Position numbers and translations under genes: made by a program. This document shows positions 25,854-38,324 of a stretch of 64,000 nt of DNA, one piece after another. Under the pieces are notes generated by a model that had not been told where the DNA came from, made no database searches, and was given only the letters and a program-made list of their open reading frames with translations. This DNA comes from Ailanthus altissimus (taxonomy: Eukaryota > Streptophyta > Magnoliopsida > Sapindales > Simaroubaceae): positions 38,003,001-38,067,000 of the forward strand of contig OX327683.1 in assembly GCA_946807835.1 (NCBI GenBank), in the 5' to 3' direction. The stretch's first letter is position 1, and every line of letters starts with the position of its first letter.

Positions 25854-26645
25854 TAGTTTCTAATTTTGATTTATTTGAAACTGAAAACTCTATTTTTTAT
25901 TATACTTGCTCGAAGTCTTCACTTCCGATATCTACTCAGAATCTTCGTATCTGAGCGTTTTTTTGGCTTATACTAGTATTATGAGTAAGCAAATCTGAAC
26001 AGATTTTTTTGATATCTTGGTCTTGATGATACTGTGTTGAGTGGCCCAGTTTGATTTTATTGTTGCAGCTGATTTCTAGAGTACCGAGCTGATGGTTGCT
26101 TTATGGGTTTTACTTAGGCTCTTGTACAGCTGAAAATATTCATCGAATTCTAATTTTGTCAGATAATGATAATAGAAAATTTAAGATATCATCCTCGGTC
26201 CATATGAAAATACGTCTTAAGCAGGGAAACTAATCACAGTCGTTAATCCCTTTTTTGATCGCATGGTTGAAGGTAGTAGAAATTAGAGCATTACGTTTCT
26301 TCTATTTTTGAATGATGCTTAGGTAACTGAGATGATCTGGTCCATTAAAATTTTAAACTTTAATGGTTCAGATGAAAAACTTTGAAGAGATGTGCTTTGA
26401 ATGCTCTGGCAACCTGAGACGTCACGCAGTTCTGTTTTAAAATAGTGTCTCTTTGGCTTCTGGTGATCTTGTTCTTTCATTTGATTTGAATGGCTGTAAT
26501 TCTTCAGCTCCGTTGGCTATAAAAAGCCACCTTCCACTTCATTTTCTTCTTTACTTTGTATTTTTTTCTTGGCTTTTTTTAATCTTAACTTCCTAATGCA
26601 AATGTTCTTTCTGGTGATCATTACTGCTATTTTTGTTATAGTGAT

Positions 26646-29600
26646 TTGATTTCTGTACTTCCTTCGAGTAAGTTCTTCTTTTCCTTGATCATTACTGCTT
26701 TGATTTTTTTTATTTTTGCATATACGAACATGCTTTTCTTATTTATATTTGCCATTTCTGAGTTTTTTGCTACTATTTCCAGTTTTATGGGTATTTTTCT
26801 CTGTGTGTCACCTTTAGACTTTAAGAAAAAAAAACTTATTCCAAATGGGGTTTAGAAGAAACCTAGGTTTTCCAACTATTAACATAGCTGAGAAAGAAGA
26901 AAAAGTAAGTCCAGATGTCTCGTTGGTCAAGAGAACTAGGTTTTTTGCTACTATTTCCTATCTTTTAGGTATTTGCCCTTGTGTGTCACCTTTAGACTTT
27001 AAGAAAAAATGCTTATTCCAAAAAGGCATCTAGAAGAAACCTAAGTTTCTCAGCCATTAACGTGGCTAAGGAAGAAGAAGAAATAAGCCTAGAGGTCCAA
27101 TTAGTTAAGAAGACTGGTGAGGCCAGAGGTAGTAGAGGGACGTCCACCTCAACAAGTGATGTGTCATCCTCCTCTTTGGCTATTATTAAGGAGGACCAAG
27201 GAAATGACCCTGGGGATCCTGATCAGGATGTGGAGGCTGTGGAGTTTGAGCTAGATGTAAGACACTGTATGTCTAGTTTGAACGAGACCTACCTAGAGTC
27301 TATTACGTCGACATATAACATCTTTGGCTCTGTTACACGTAGGCTGCCCTCTTAAGATGAGTACCCTAGTAGCCTAATCAAGGATGATGTGGTCATCCAT
27401 GTAGAGTTCTTGAGGTTGAACCTCAGGCTTTCTATGTAACAGTATTTAGCTATGATATTAGATCGTTTAGAAGTAGCTCCCTATCAGTTAGGCCCTAATT
27501 CTTTGAGAATTTTGACTGGTCTGTATACCATTTGGGCAAAGGCAGAGCTGTCTCCCCGACACTATCAAAAGATGTGCTACTTATATCATTTTATGAGTAA
27601 TGTTACAAGCCAAAGAGGCTTTTATTATTTCTCTTTTCATGGCCTCCAGAATTCAATCTCTGGTCGCCCTTCTTCTGTTAAGGATTAGAATGAGAAATGT
27701 TTTTTTACTAGGGGAGAATGGGATCAGACAGTCCCCAAAAGGAATGGGGGAGAGTAGGTCATTCTCGCGAACTTCTCTTTAAGTGCAAGTTTTCTTTTCA
27801 TTCATTTTTCTTTCTTCTGTTTTGTTTTTTCTTTTTTTGCTTGTCTAACTTCTTGGTGTATTGTAGTAACTTGGGCCACTAACGTTGAAGTTTCTAAGGC
27901 TAGACTTGCTCGGATATGACCTTCGACCATATTTGTCATGTTCATGACCTATTTTCGCTGACGAGCCTTATTCAGTCCGATTTGGTGACTTTTGTCCCAC
28001 GTGTGCCTCGTGTTCGTAGTAAGTACCATACATTTTTCTTAAAATTATTTCTTCATTTTTTACTCCTTTACTGAACATTTTTTATGTCTCATACAAGAAT
28101 GTTTGAACAAGGAAGAGGTGAGAGGAGGAAGATGAGTCGCACAGAAAGCTCTAAGTTGTCCTTTGAAGGATGAGGTTCTCTCAACCCCGATAATGTAATG
28201 AGAATGTTGTTCGGTTCTGATGAGAGGAGTCGAGTCATAGATCCTGTTTATGGACAATGGCTAACTAAATAAACTAGCAGCAGGCAAAACCCTCAAATAG
28301 GGTGAATAACAGGTTTACCTACCCAGGGGAGAGGGCGGGTTCAAATCAATTCCCAGGGGAGGGGATAAACTACAACCCAACGCTCTCCTTCAACACAAGG
28401 TCCCCGTTTTTTCAGCCACAAGGTAGGGGAAAGGGCTCATCGGTTTGGGCTTCAACACAGCCACCCCATTCTGACTGAACTGTGGAGGTGTCTAGTTTGG
28501 GAAGGCGAGAAGGGCCTTTGATAAGCGAAGGGCCCCCTCTTTGGTGTCTCCCTCCATCCTAGTCCCTAAGAGAAAGGAGGACCTGGACTTTTATACTGCC
28601 CGTGATGCGGGAGATGTATAGGTGTCTGACTCTAGCCTAGGGGGTCAGGTTTCATCTTTGGACCCCATCATAGGATTCTATGCTGCAATAGGATCCGTAC
28701 TAGATATAATTTATCTTTTCTTCTATTTTAAAGTTATTTATTTATTTCCCCAATTTGGCCATCTTCTTTTGTTGTACAGTTTGTGTATCTATTATCTCGA
28801 TTTAGGATCGAGATATTAGATATAGTGGCTCGGACTTGCCAAGCTGAGGAGAGCCTTGTGCTATCAAGAGCCGAGGTTCTGCGAGCTAAGAGGGTGGCCT
28901 GAAAGAACGGGAGAAGGTAGATGAGATGGTGCCTGTGTGGAGAAGCAGGAGATTGGTCATGCTAAAGCGGAGAGTATAATCTTAGAGCTAGAGCGCTAGA
29001 AGAGGCTAGTCGAGCAAGAGATAACTAACTCTTTAATAGTAGTAGAGAGCCGTACCGCTGAGCTGATAAACTAAAGTTATGAGCTTGAAAAACAACTAGT
29101 GGCTCAAAGGGAGTGGGTGTTGGTTAAGCAAATAAAGGATAATTTGATAGCCCAACTAGAAGATTGACAGAGTTTATGATCTGCTGGTCACGAGGAAAGT
29201 TTTTGTCAATGGGAAATAAAAGGCTTCTAGAAGTTAATTGTCCTCTTTAAGGAGAACTACCCTGAGATTGACCTCCAGTGGATGTGGAATCTGGCCATTA
29301 GAGGGTCATTCCATAAAAAGGAGACCTTCGGGGCTTAGGATGTTGCTGAGATGGCCGAGCTAGTTGCTGATGATGCTACTCATGCTGAAGCTACTATTAC
29401 TATTGGGGCTAAAGCTGCCCCTATTGCTACTATCGTAGCTGAAGTTGTCCTTGTTGCTACTGTCGGGGCTGATGGTGCTCCCGTTGCTGGAGCTGATGTT
29501 GTCGTTACTGCTACTCCAGCTCAATCCGTAGGACCTGCTAATGCTACCTCGGCTGATCCTCTTGCCTCAATCAATCCTCATCCAGTCAACATCAATCTTA

Positions 29601-29653
29601 AGGGGGCCATTATAGTAAATTTAAAGGCAACCGACACGGCTCCAACAACATGA
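26646..29653 (+). pseudogene. Antisense extra ORF of the Tat-like element, broken
   Basis: A series of plus-strand fragments runs opposite to the integrase remnant. The best part is 27062-27690. It has an acidic Ser-rich stretch, then ILDRLEVAPYQLGPNSLRIL, LYTIWAKAELSP and SISGRPSSVKDW followed by NEKCFF, interrupted by stops and frameshifts. This resembles the plant 'putative gypsy type transposon' domain (Pfam PF04195) found in accessory ORFs of large plant retroelements. Downstream fragments are Glu/Arg/Lys-rich, as in a coiled coil, and 29351-29653 is an Ala/Val-rich tail ending near TDTAPTT. It is not translatable as one protein. The family call rests on motif likeness remembered, not on a search. 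Confidence 0.55.
26763..27118. repeat. 178-bp tandem duplication
   Basis: The segment 26763-26940, beginning TTTTTTGCTACTATTTCC, is repeated immediately at 26941-27118. Both copies contain GTGTGTCACCTTTAGACTTT and a block reading RRNLxFxxINxAxEEE in one frame. The copies differ at many sites, so the duplication is not recent. It lies at the start of the antisense ORF. Confidence 0.85.
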
Positions 29654-30164
29654 GCTAGTGTCTTGTTTGCTGTTCTTATATTTTTTATTTTTCTTCTGAA
29701 CTTTTTTAATTTTCTTTTATTAATGAATATAAGCAACTTTTCCTTTATAATTTGTATTGAAATGTCTTTATAAACGTACTCTTTTATATTTGCCTTGATG
29801 AACATTAACGTAGACATTTTCTTCTATAATAATTTATAACATAGGATAATATTCTGTTCGGCATAAGAATGTAATGTAATCGTGTAGCCTGTGATAACAT
29901 CCAACACTTAAGAGAAATTTGCATTAGTCAAGATCAAATAGTCATATCTTTATGCCGAGTTGATTTATCAAATACAAGTAGAGCATAAAAATTTATAAAT
30001 CATGAAAAAAAAATCGAAGTTAATGAATTTTAACAAGCATTAACATAAAACTGTACCGATTATATTATCATTGAGTTGACTAGCAAATACCATTTTTCAG
30101 CACTTGGTTGTTTTCTGAGATTGTTATAGGCACCTCGTTATTTTTTAATGATCAGTCCCTTTCT

Positions 30165-30438
30165 GGGTTACATTCATAAGGTACACTTCAAATATTCATA
30201 CCCTATCTGATGGTCTATGGATAACCTTATGAGTGCCGCCCCTTTATGGCATTGTCTTTCAATGTCTTCAAGGCTATGCATTTGTAGGATACACCTTATA
30301 GAGCCTTATCTTATCCGATGATCTGTGGGTAATCTCATTAGTGCCGCCTTTTATGAACTATACGCTGCATGTCTATAAGGTACACCTCATTGAGCTTTAT
30401 CTAGTCTGGTGGTCTATAGGTAATCTCGTGAGTGTCAC
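30165..30438. repeat. Tandem array, part 1 (about 108 + 92 bp alternating units)
   Basis: Units share RGTACACCTCAYTGAGCCTTA, GTGGTCTGTGGGTAATCTC and GTGAGTGCCGCC. Two flavours alternate. One carries GGCGTGTGTCTTCAATGTCTTC and is about 108 bp; the other carries GAACTATACGCTGCATGTC and is about 92 bp. Together they form a dimer of about 200 bp. The array continues at 33088 and 36266, where it is interrupted by inserted LTRs. Confidence 0.85.
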
Positions 30439-33087
30439 TGTAGTAACCACTTATCCACAATCGATAAGAATAAGTATATATATATATATAAATATACATA
30501 TTTTATTTGTATGTAGGTGATACTTAATTTATGTATTGTTATTAGTAGTGTTTGTATAAATTAAGGACCTACTGTTAGTATTGGGTTTATTTACAAGACT
30601 TTAGATTTATTGGACCAAATTGTAATACTTTAAAAGTTTGGGGGCTAATTTATAAATACTAAAAATTAGCCTTTTAGTATAAAAATATACATTTGTAACC
30701 CTAATTCACTCATTTTGATCGAGCCACCTCTTATAGAGTGAGAAGAGAGAGAAAGAGAGGGGAGAGAAAGAGAAGAGGAAGAAGACAAAGAGAAAGAAGA
30801 CAAAGAAGAAAAAATTTGGAATTTAAGATTTAAGAGGTATATTATAACCCTTTCTTAATCTCTTGGTGTTAATTAAGTTAATTCCTTTAAGTTTTTATTT
30901 CTAAAAAAATGAAAAATTGGGGATTTGATGTGAATTTTGTAAGATATATTGAGAATTGATGATAATTATGTAGATAACTTGATAAATCATGATGAATTGC
31001 AAAATTTTTACTTGATAGTCTCTTGATCCGAGATTTTTATAAATTGTTGTGCTTCGATTCTGATTTTTAATTTTAATAATATGAAACTAGACATGTCTAA
31101 AATTATTTGAGACTTTGAATCGATTAAAAATTTTAGAAATTAATTTTTTAGTGAATTTACAAAAATAACTCTGTAATTTTAGAAATTTTTTGTGTTAACA
31201 ATATACTACAGTGACAAATATATTTTGATTTGTTAAATGATCTTAAAAAATTATGAATTTCTGAAATATGATAAATTTATATGTCTAATATGATATATTC
31301 AAAATTAAGAATTTAGATCAATGTGGTTAAATTGTTATAATTTTCTAAAGTGTATCGGGTCATTGCAGTATTTGATTAACATATTTTTAAAGTTATGGAA
31401 TAAAATAGTTTTAAAATATTTTTGGCATGGATTTTGAAGTGAAACATTTATCATGGATTGAGATATGTGTCAAAAGTAATTCTGTGATAGTTTATAATTT
31501 CTGAGTTACTATATGGTTTTATAAAATTGGGAGATTGAATACTGTTCAGTAAATATTTTGATCCTATCAAGATAATAGTTTGGATTTGACGGTGTTTATG
31601 AAATGGATTGTGTAGGAATAATGATATGATATTCATATATAAGATGGATGTATGAGTCAAGAATGATATATTCTTATTTTGGAGTAATTTGACATCATTT
31701 GATATATAAGAAATTTTTATTAAATGTAAATGGTCAGAATGACAAGTTTTGAGAAATCAAGTCATTAGACCAATTCAATGAGATAAATGCAATATGTGTA
31801 ATTTTGTAAGCTATTTAAAGTATTTTGTGTGAATGGTGGGGCTTATGAAAGGATTAATCTCCATTGATAGGTTAAGGAGAATTAAGCCTTATACTCGAAA
31901 GTGTTAAGAGGTAAGTATACTAGACTTTTACCGGAATCACAATAAATATAGTAATTGTTTATGTATGATTTTGTAAATGTACTTAGAAATATGTTTATGT
32001 TTATGTTATGCCAAAAGATATTTGATATGAAATGTGAAAGATATATGTTTATGAATGCGAGCATTGACATTAAGCATGGACATACATGTTTTTATAAAAG
32101 TGAGCTTTTAAAATGAAATGTGTTTAACAAAGAAAGCTTTTGAAGTGGAAAATGTCTCTGAGATACGTTTTGTGTTTTAAGAGTGTTTGAACTCATTATT
32201 TACTTAGTAGGCGCCTTATATGATTTATGGAGCCTTTATGTGTGACCTTTCCTTCTAGATTTGGCATGTGTTATGTGTTCTGTATGTAAGGAGGATCCTA
32301 TTGGTACCTAAAGGAATAGTGAGTCATCACATTTGTGTGGTGGCGCATTGGTGCATGTGAGAGAACTCACGATGATCAGGGTAAGGGTTTGGCTCTTACC
32401 TTTGGGCATGAGCATTATATATGTGTAATTTAAACCTCACTTATGCTATTCCTCTCATACGGTATGTCATCGAAGGATGCCATTTGGCTCATTATGTGAT
32501 ATGTGATATGGAAGTCCTACTAAGTAGTAGTTGAGTGATGGTATTCCTATTATATGTTTTGAAAGAATGTATAAGCGCTTACCTGACATGTGATTGGATA
32601 AGATTATGATTTTAATTTATCACGACATATCATACATATGCATTGTGTATATATATATATTTGTATTTTGATATATGAAAAACTAGTATGCTTACTAAAT
32701 TTTATACTCATTAGAGTTTATGGTGATTTCAGATAAATAAGGTATACGTGTGCTTAGCGGATTTGGCAAGGCTTCTACTGTCCGATGGGTTCCCTAAGTT
32801 GCTAGGTTGATGAGTGTTTTATTTGTGGACACGGGGTTTAAGATATTTGATTTGTCCATATTAAATATATACTTATTTATTATTTTATTAGGTGTGGTTG
32901 TATTTGGTTTATGTTTCACAAAGTATGGTAATGGGTGGAACTTTGTGGTGAACTTACTAGTAACTTGCTAAGGATTCATATGTTGAATTTAAGTTTGAAA
33001 TTTTATGCAATATTAATTATGAGTGCACAGTATTGAATGAGTGTAAGTTATGTCGTGTGTCGGATCTTTTGGGTTTAAGGTGTGACA
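30439..33087 (+). mobile_element. Solo LTR, 2.65 kb, inserted in the tandem array
   Basis: It starts TGTAGTAACC and ends GGTGTGACA, so it has TG...CA ends, and lies between GTCAC (30434-30438) and GTCGC (33088-33092), a 5-bp target duplication with one mismatch. The unit sequence of the tandem array resumes exactly on the other side. Inside is a TATA-like TATAAAAATATA near 30678 followed by a GA-rich leader at 30740-30815, as expected of an LTR read on plus. No gag-pol coding was found, so it is interpreted as a solo LTR. Confidence 0.75.
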
Positions 33088-33668
33088 GTCGCCCCTCTTA
33101 TGACGTGTGTCATCGATGTATTCAAAGCTATATATCCATATAGTACACCTCAATGAGTCTTACCATGTCCGGTAGTCTGTGGATAATCTTATGAGGGTCG
33201 CCACCTTAGAGCGTGTAAGTCTTCGAGGCTTTCAAAGCTGTATATTCGTAGGTTACACCTCATAGAGACTTACCCTGTTCGATGATCTATGGGTAATCTC
33301 ATGAATGCCTCCCCCTTACAAACTATACGCTTCACGTCCATATCGTACATCTTACTGAGCCTTACTAGGTCTAATGGTTTAGGGTAATCTCGCGAGTGCC
33401 ACCCCCTATGGCATGTGTCTTTAATGTTTTTAGAGTTGTATATTTATAGGGTACACCTTATAGATCCTTATCTTGTCTGGTAATTTGTAGGTAATCTCAT
33501 GAGTGTCGCCCTTACAAACTATACGTTGCATTTCCATATGGTACACCTTACTGAGTTTTATCCATCCCAGTGGTTTGTGGGTAATCTCGTGAGTGCCGCT
33601 CCCTATGGCGTGCGTCTTCAATGTATTTAAAGTTGTATATTTGTAGGGCACACGTCATAGAGCCTCAC
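33088..33668. repeat. Tandem array, part 2
   Basis: This continues the alternating 108/92-bp units of 30165-30438 with about five to six monomers. GGTAATCTC-type blocks recur near 33185, 33290, 33385, 33490 and 33580. Confidence 0.85.
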
Positions 33669-36265
33669 TGTAACACCCGCATCACCTGCCTCTCATTGAG
33701 ACATAAGATCAGGGGATGCTGTGATAGCATCGAGCACAAACAATAATAAACAATTATTCAATCTTACTAAAAATACACTTAAATTTAAATTTTTTTAAAT
33801 TAAATATTTATTAAGAAAAAACTGACAGAATCTCCCCTAAAAATTAGACTTTACACTACCTGTGATAAAACAAAACACTCTCAAATCTCAATATCAATTC
33901 TCAACCAACTTCCCATTTTTCAACAAATATCCGCAACTCATATTTTAAATTAAATACGTCAAACCTTCACGAAACTAATTCAAATCCAATCTATTATCAA
34001 AATAAATATCATATATCATCATAATTTTAAAGAAAATAGTTATAAAGAAATACATATATACACATACATACAATTAATGTCTATAATATAATATATAACA
34101 GTTTACAAACAAATAAAAAATCCACCAAATATAAATATATGTGTATAGAAGATGTGAGCGACTCTGAGTTATTACAGAAAAATTCACTTTTTAATTTTTA
34201 AAGACAATAACTCTACTACTTGCGCATGGTAAATTTAACGCGTTAAGCACAACGATTTAGTGGGTGTACACAAAAGTTAAAATAATATAATAATATTTTA
34301 TTATATTTTTGTAAATAAACCATATACAATAAAATTTTTAATATAACCAATTTTGCCATATAATATAATCAATTCATTAAATTAAAACATTATTCAATTT
34401 TTCATTTTGATTGATCAAAAAAACAAATATACACATATCATATTCATAATTTAATTAATTAAATAATTAAATATTTTAATAAATTATAATTAATCCAAGT
34501 AGGCGCCCAAAATAAACACTGACACAATATCATGGATTGGTTAACGAGCAAACAGATATTAAATAGTAATCTAGTATTGGTCACTAGGTGACTACCCATC
34601 AGATTCACAACAGATCAGAACAGATAATATATTAGATACACAGAGCGGTGTCATCAGACAAGCAAACGGCGCAGTACGACTATAATACTTTATTGGCATG
34701 CCAATTACCAATCATCTCCTACTAATATTTAAGTTTACTTATAACGTATCGATAATATTATTAATGCAATATATTTTTTAAAAAATATATATTTTATCAC
34801 AATATTTTTATTATTATTAAACTAAATTATTATATAAATTCACATTTACTCAAAATTTTAGATTATTCATATTTAGACACATAATTATTTTTCTATTATT
34901 ATAAATTGGCTCAAATTTTTTTAACTATTTATCTTTATGCCTAATTTTTTTAAAAATTTTACACATAAGCCCAAATATTTTAAAATTTTTCATATAGGTC
35001 CAGAATATTTAAAAATATCCAAATAAGTTTCAAAATTTTTAGATTTAACAATTCAGCCTAAAATTTTTCAATTTTTTTACTTATAAGCCCAAATTTTTTA
35101 AAATTTTGTAATTAAGCTCCAATTTCTTCAAAAAGTCATATTTAAGTTCTAATTTCATAATAATTCACATAAAGGCCTAAAATTTTTAGGTATTTATAAA
35201 TTATTCCATTTTTTTTAGAATTTTTATCTAAGTCCTATTTTTCTCAAAATTCATATTTATGCCCAATTCTTTTCAATTTTGACCACCATTTAATGTCCAA
35301 TGTTCAAAACATATTTAATTCATTTAAAAATAATATAATTATCAATTCAATACCATAATTCAACATACTCATCCATCATATTAATAAATCACATAAATGT
35401 ACACTAAATTTCCTAAAGTAAAAATTTAAGTTTCAATCTAAAGTGTACACCAACCTTATATGCTTAATTCCTCCACTTGTGACTCACTTCTTCTCCTTCA
35501 CCTTCCCCTTCCTTTGGCTATTCTTGGCCAAGGTTTCACCTTAATATTTGTCAAAATACACAAATAATGAATAAAATTTCAATTTACCAAATTAAAAGCA
35601 CAAATCTCTAATTCTCCATGGCTATTTCATCTATTAAACCTTAAAACTCTAAATTCATATTCAATAGAATTTTTAGCATCAACTCACATTGAATAACACC
35701 TCCTAACTTAAAATTGATCCTTGAAAATTGATAAAGATGAGTTTAATTAAGGGTTTGGGGGTTTAATTAACTAAGAAAAATGTTGAGAATTGTTGAATTT
35801 AAAAGGGAATAACAGAAAATTGTTGAGAAAATGCAAAGGGGAAAATGACACTATGCTTGTAAAAATGGGCATTTTTTCACACTATTCCCATTTATATACT
35901 CATCATTTTTTTCTTGCCAAATTTGCCCTCAACTAAATCTAAAATTATAAAAATGTCATTTGTTAGAAATTGTGGCATTTGATTGGTCCACAAATTCTAA
36001 TAACTATTCAATAACTAAACTAGTTAAAATTTAGTCAAAAACTAACTAATTTTATCACTTTTCAATTCATTTGATGACTAATTGCTATTGGTTTTTGATT
36101 AAGTGTTGAAAAAGTGTAAATGGTCAAGGTTTTAATTTCATGAATCTATTTCTACCATACCAACACTTTTCTATCCAATCTAATTCTTCAATTTCTTTTA
36201 ACAAATAAATTTAATTCTAATAAATAAAAATTAATTCTAATAAATAAATATTCCAGGATGTTACA
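33669..36265 (-). mobile_element. Second solo LTR, 2.6 kb, inserted in the tandem array
   Basis: It starts TGTAACACCCGC and ends GGATGTTACA on plus, with short inverted TGTAACA ends, flanked by CTCAC (33664-33668) and CTTAC (36266-36270). This is again a 5-bp duplication with one mismatch, and array sequence resumes directly. TGTAACA...TGTTACA ends are common in plant Ty3 LTRs. Orientation on minus is inferred from general LTR layout and is weak. No protein coding content was found. Confidence 0.7.
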
Positions 36266-36812
36266 CTTACTTTATTCGATGCTCTATGGGTAATCTCATG
36301 AGTGTCACCCCCTCAGAACTTTACGCTACATGTCCATAGGGTATACCTCACCGAGCCTTAACCTAGTTCGATGGTTTGTGGATAATCTCGTTAGTGCTGC
36401 CCCCCTATAGCATGTGTTTTCAATTTCTTCAGAGATGTATATTTGTATGGTACACCTTATAGAGCCTTACCTTGTCTAGTGGTCTGTGGATAATCTCATG
36501 AGTGCTGCCCCCTACGAACTATACTCTGCACTTTTATAGGGTACACCTCATTGAGCCTTATTAGGTCTGGTGGTCTGTGGGTAATCTCGTGAGTACTGCC
36601 CCCTATGGCGTGTCTTAAATGTTTTCAAAGCAGTTTATTCACAAGGTACACCTCATAGAGCCTTACTATATCCGGCAGTCTATGGGTAATCTCATAAGTG
36701 CCGCCTCCTACGAATTATACGCTGCACATCTATAAGGTACACATCACTGAGCCTTACCTTTTTCAGTGGTCTGTGGGTAATATTGTGAGTTCCACCCCCC
36801 ATGCTGTGTAAG
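36266..36812. repeat. Tandem array, part 3
   Basis: About five and a half further monomers of the 108/92-bp array follow, with GGTAATCTC or GATAATCTC blocks near 36288, 36388, 36490, 36580, 36688 and 36777. The array ends about 160 bp from the integrase C-terminus, placing it just 3' of pol on the minus strand. Confidence 0.85.
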
Positions 36813-36969
36813 TTTGGAGGTAATTTTACATTGCTTAATTTACAGATATTTGTGATTATTTTATCTCTGATTCTGAGTAGTCATTCTCAGAGAGGTACAT
36901 GCAAAGAAATAATGATTTTATTAAAAATGATGTTCTTACATAACAAGTAAGTATTGCATAAAAGATAAG

Positions 36970-37800
36970 AGTTTTGAAATAGTATTTCTTCAGCAACTTG
37001 ACATTCCACAATTTTCTCGCAACCTGTCCATTCGTTCCTTTAAGCTTATGGCTCTTATGAAGCATTTTATTATCTTGTATAAGCCTTCACATATCAATTT
37101 AAGGATTTCATCGATCGGGTTCTTTGTATTCAGCATAACTCGTCTTAGCACTAGATTGCCTTCTTTAAATTCTCTTGCCTTAGCTATCTTATTGTAATAT
37201 CTAGCAACCTTCTACTAGTAGGAAGCTACTCGAATAAGGGCTTTCTCTCTCAATTGTTCGATTGAATGCAGTTATCTCTTGATCGACTCGTTATTTGTTG
37301 TCTCAAAAAAGTGCAGTACTCTATATGTCGGGGTTATAGTTTCGACGAAAATCACTACTTCACATCCGAAAGCCAGTGAAAATGATGTTTCACCAGTTGC
37401 AATCTTGTTGGTCCTCCGCAATGCCCAAAGTACTTTTGAAAGCTCTTCTACCCATCCTCTTTTTCTTTCAATCAACTTCTTCTTAAGCAGCTTTTTGACC
37501 GTTTTGTTTGAGGATTTTACTTATCCATTTGTCTTGAGGTGAGCTGGTGATGTGAACAACATTTGTACTCCTAACGTTTTACAGAAGTTCTTGAAGCTGC
37601 TGTTGTCGAATTATTTCCCATGATTAGTGATAATAGTGTGGGAGATTTTGTACTGACATATTACATTTCTTCGAAAAAAATCCCGTACGTTTTCTTAATT
37701 ATTTTTTACAATAGTTCAGCTTCGATCCATTTAGTAAAGTACTATACCATTATGACTACATACTTGCAAGATCTATTTTCTTGAGGTAAAGGCTTTATAA
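36970..37800 (-). pseudogene. Ty3/gypsy integrase remnant (C-terminal end of pol)
   Basis: Read on minus from 37800 downward, degenerate fragments follow gypsy integrase in order. They are FIKPLPQ and YFTKWIEAE of the core, then TSPAHLKTNG, then the block at 37475-37272 (RGWVEELSKVLWALRRTN, ATGETSFSLAFGCEVV). After that come a YYNK..FKEGNLVLRRV-like block near 37150, GQVARKLWNVKLLKKYY at 37020-36970 and then the end of pol. Several stops and frameshifts separate the blocks, so it is not functional. Above 37800 the match fades. Confidence 0.85.
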
Positions 37801-38324
37801 AATCAAAACAATAGAGCTGTGATGCCTTTGATTGGCGGCTCCTTCCTTACCATTTGATTAGACTTTTCAATTTGTGATGTCTTTCTCTTAAGAAGTGCTT
37901 GATTCTATCTGGTTATCCTAATTAGGTAGCACAGGAGTTCAATATGTCCTTTCGCTCCAACTGCTATTGGATTTAAACATCTACAACTAGAGATTCTCTT
38001 TTACCATAATTCCATGCTTCTTTTCCTCCTCTTCCTCTGTTTCTAATCAACTCAACCATGAGTTGTATTAACGCTCCTCTTTTCTCTCACATATTTAATT
38101 ATTCTTGGATTTTGGCCAATAATGAGCTTTCTATTTGACATGTGGGTCGGTTTCCATGACCTCTATTCTTATTTAGGTTTAAAGCTCACTATTTTATAAT
38201 CAGATTTTGGCTGATGGATGATTATTCTGCCATTTTAATTATGATTGGATGATGAAGCGCCTTTTAACAAAACTTTTTGTCCTGATTCTCATAAATGGCG
38301 TAAATAATGGCTTTTTGGGCCAAC

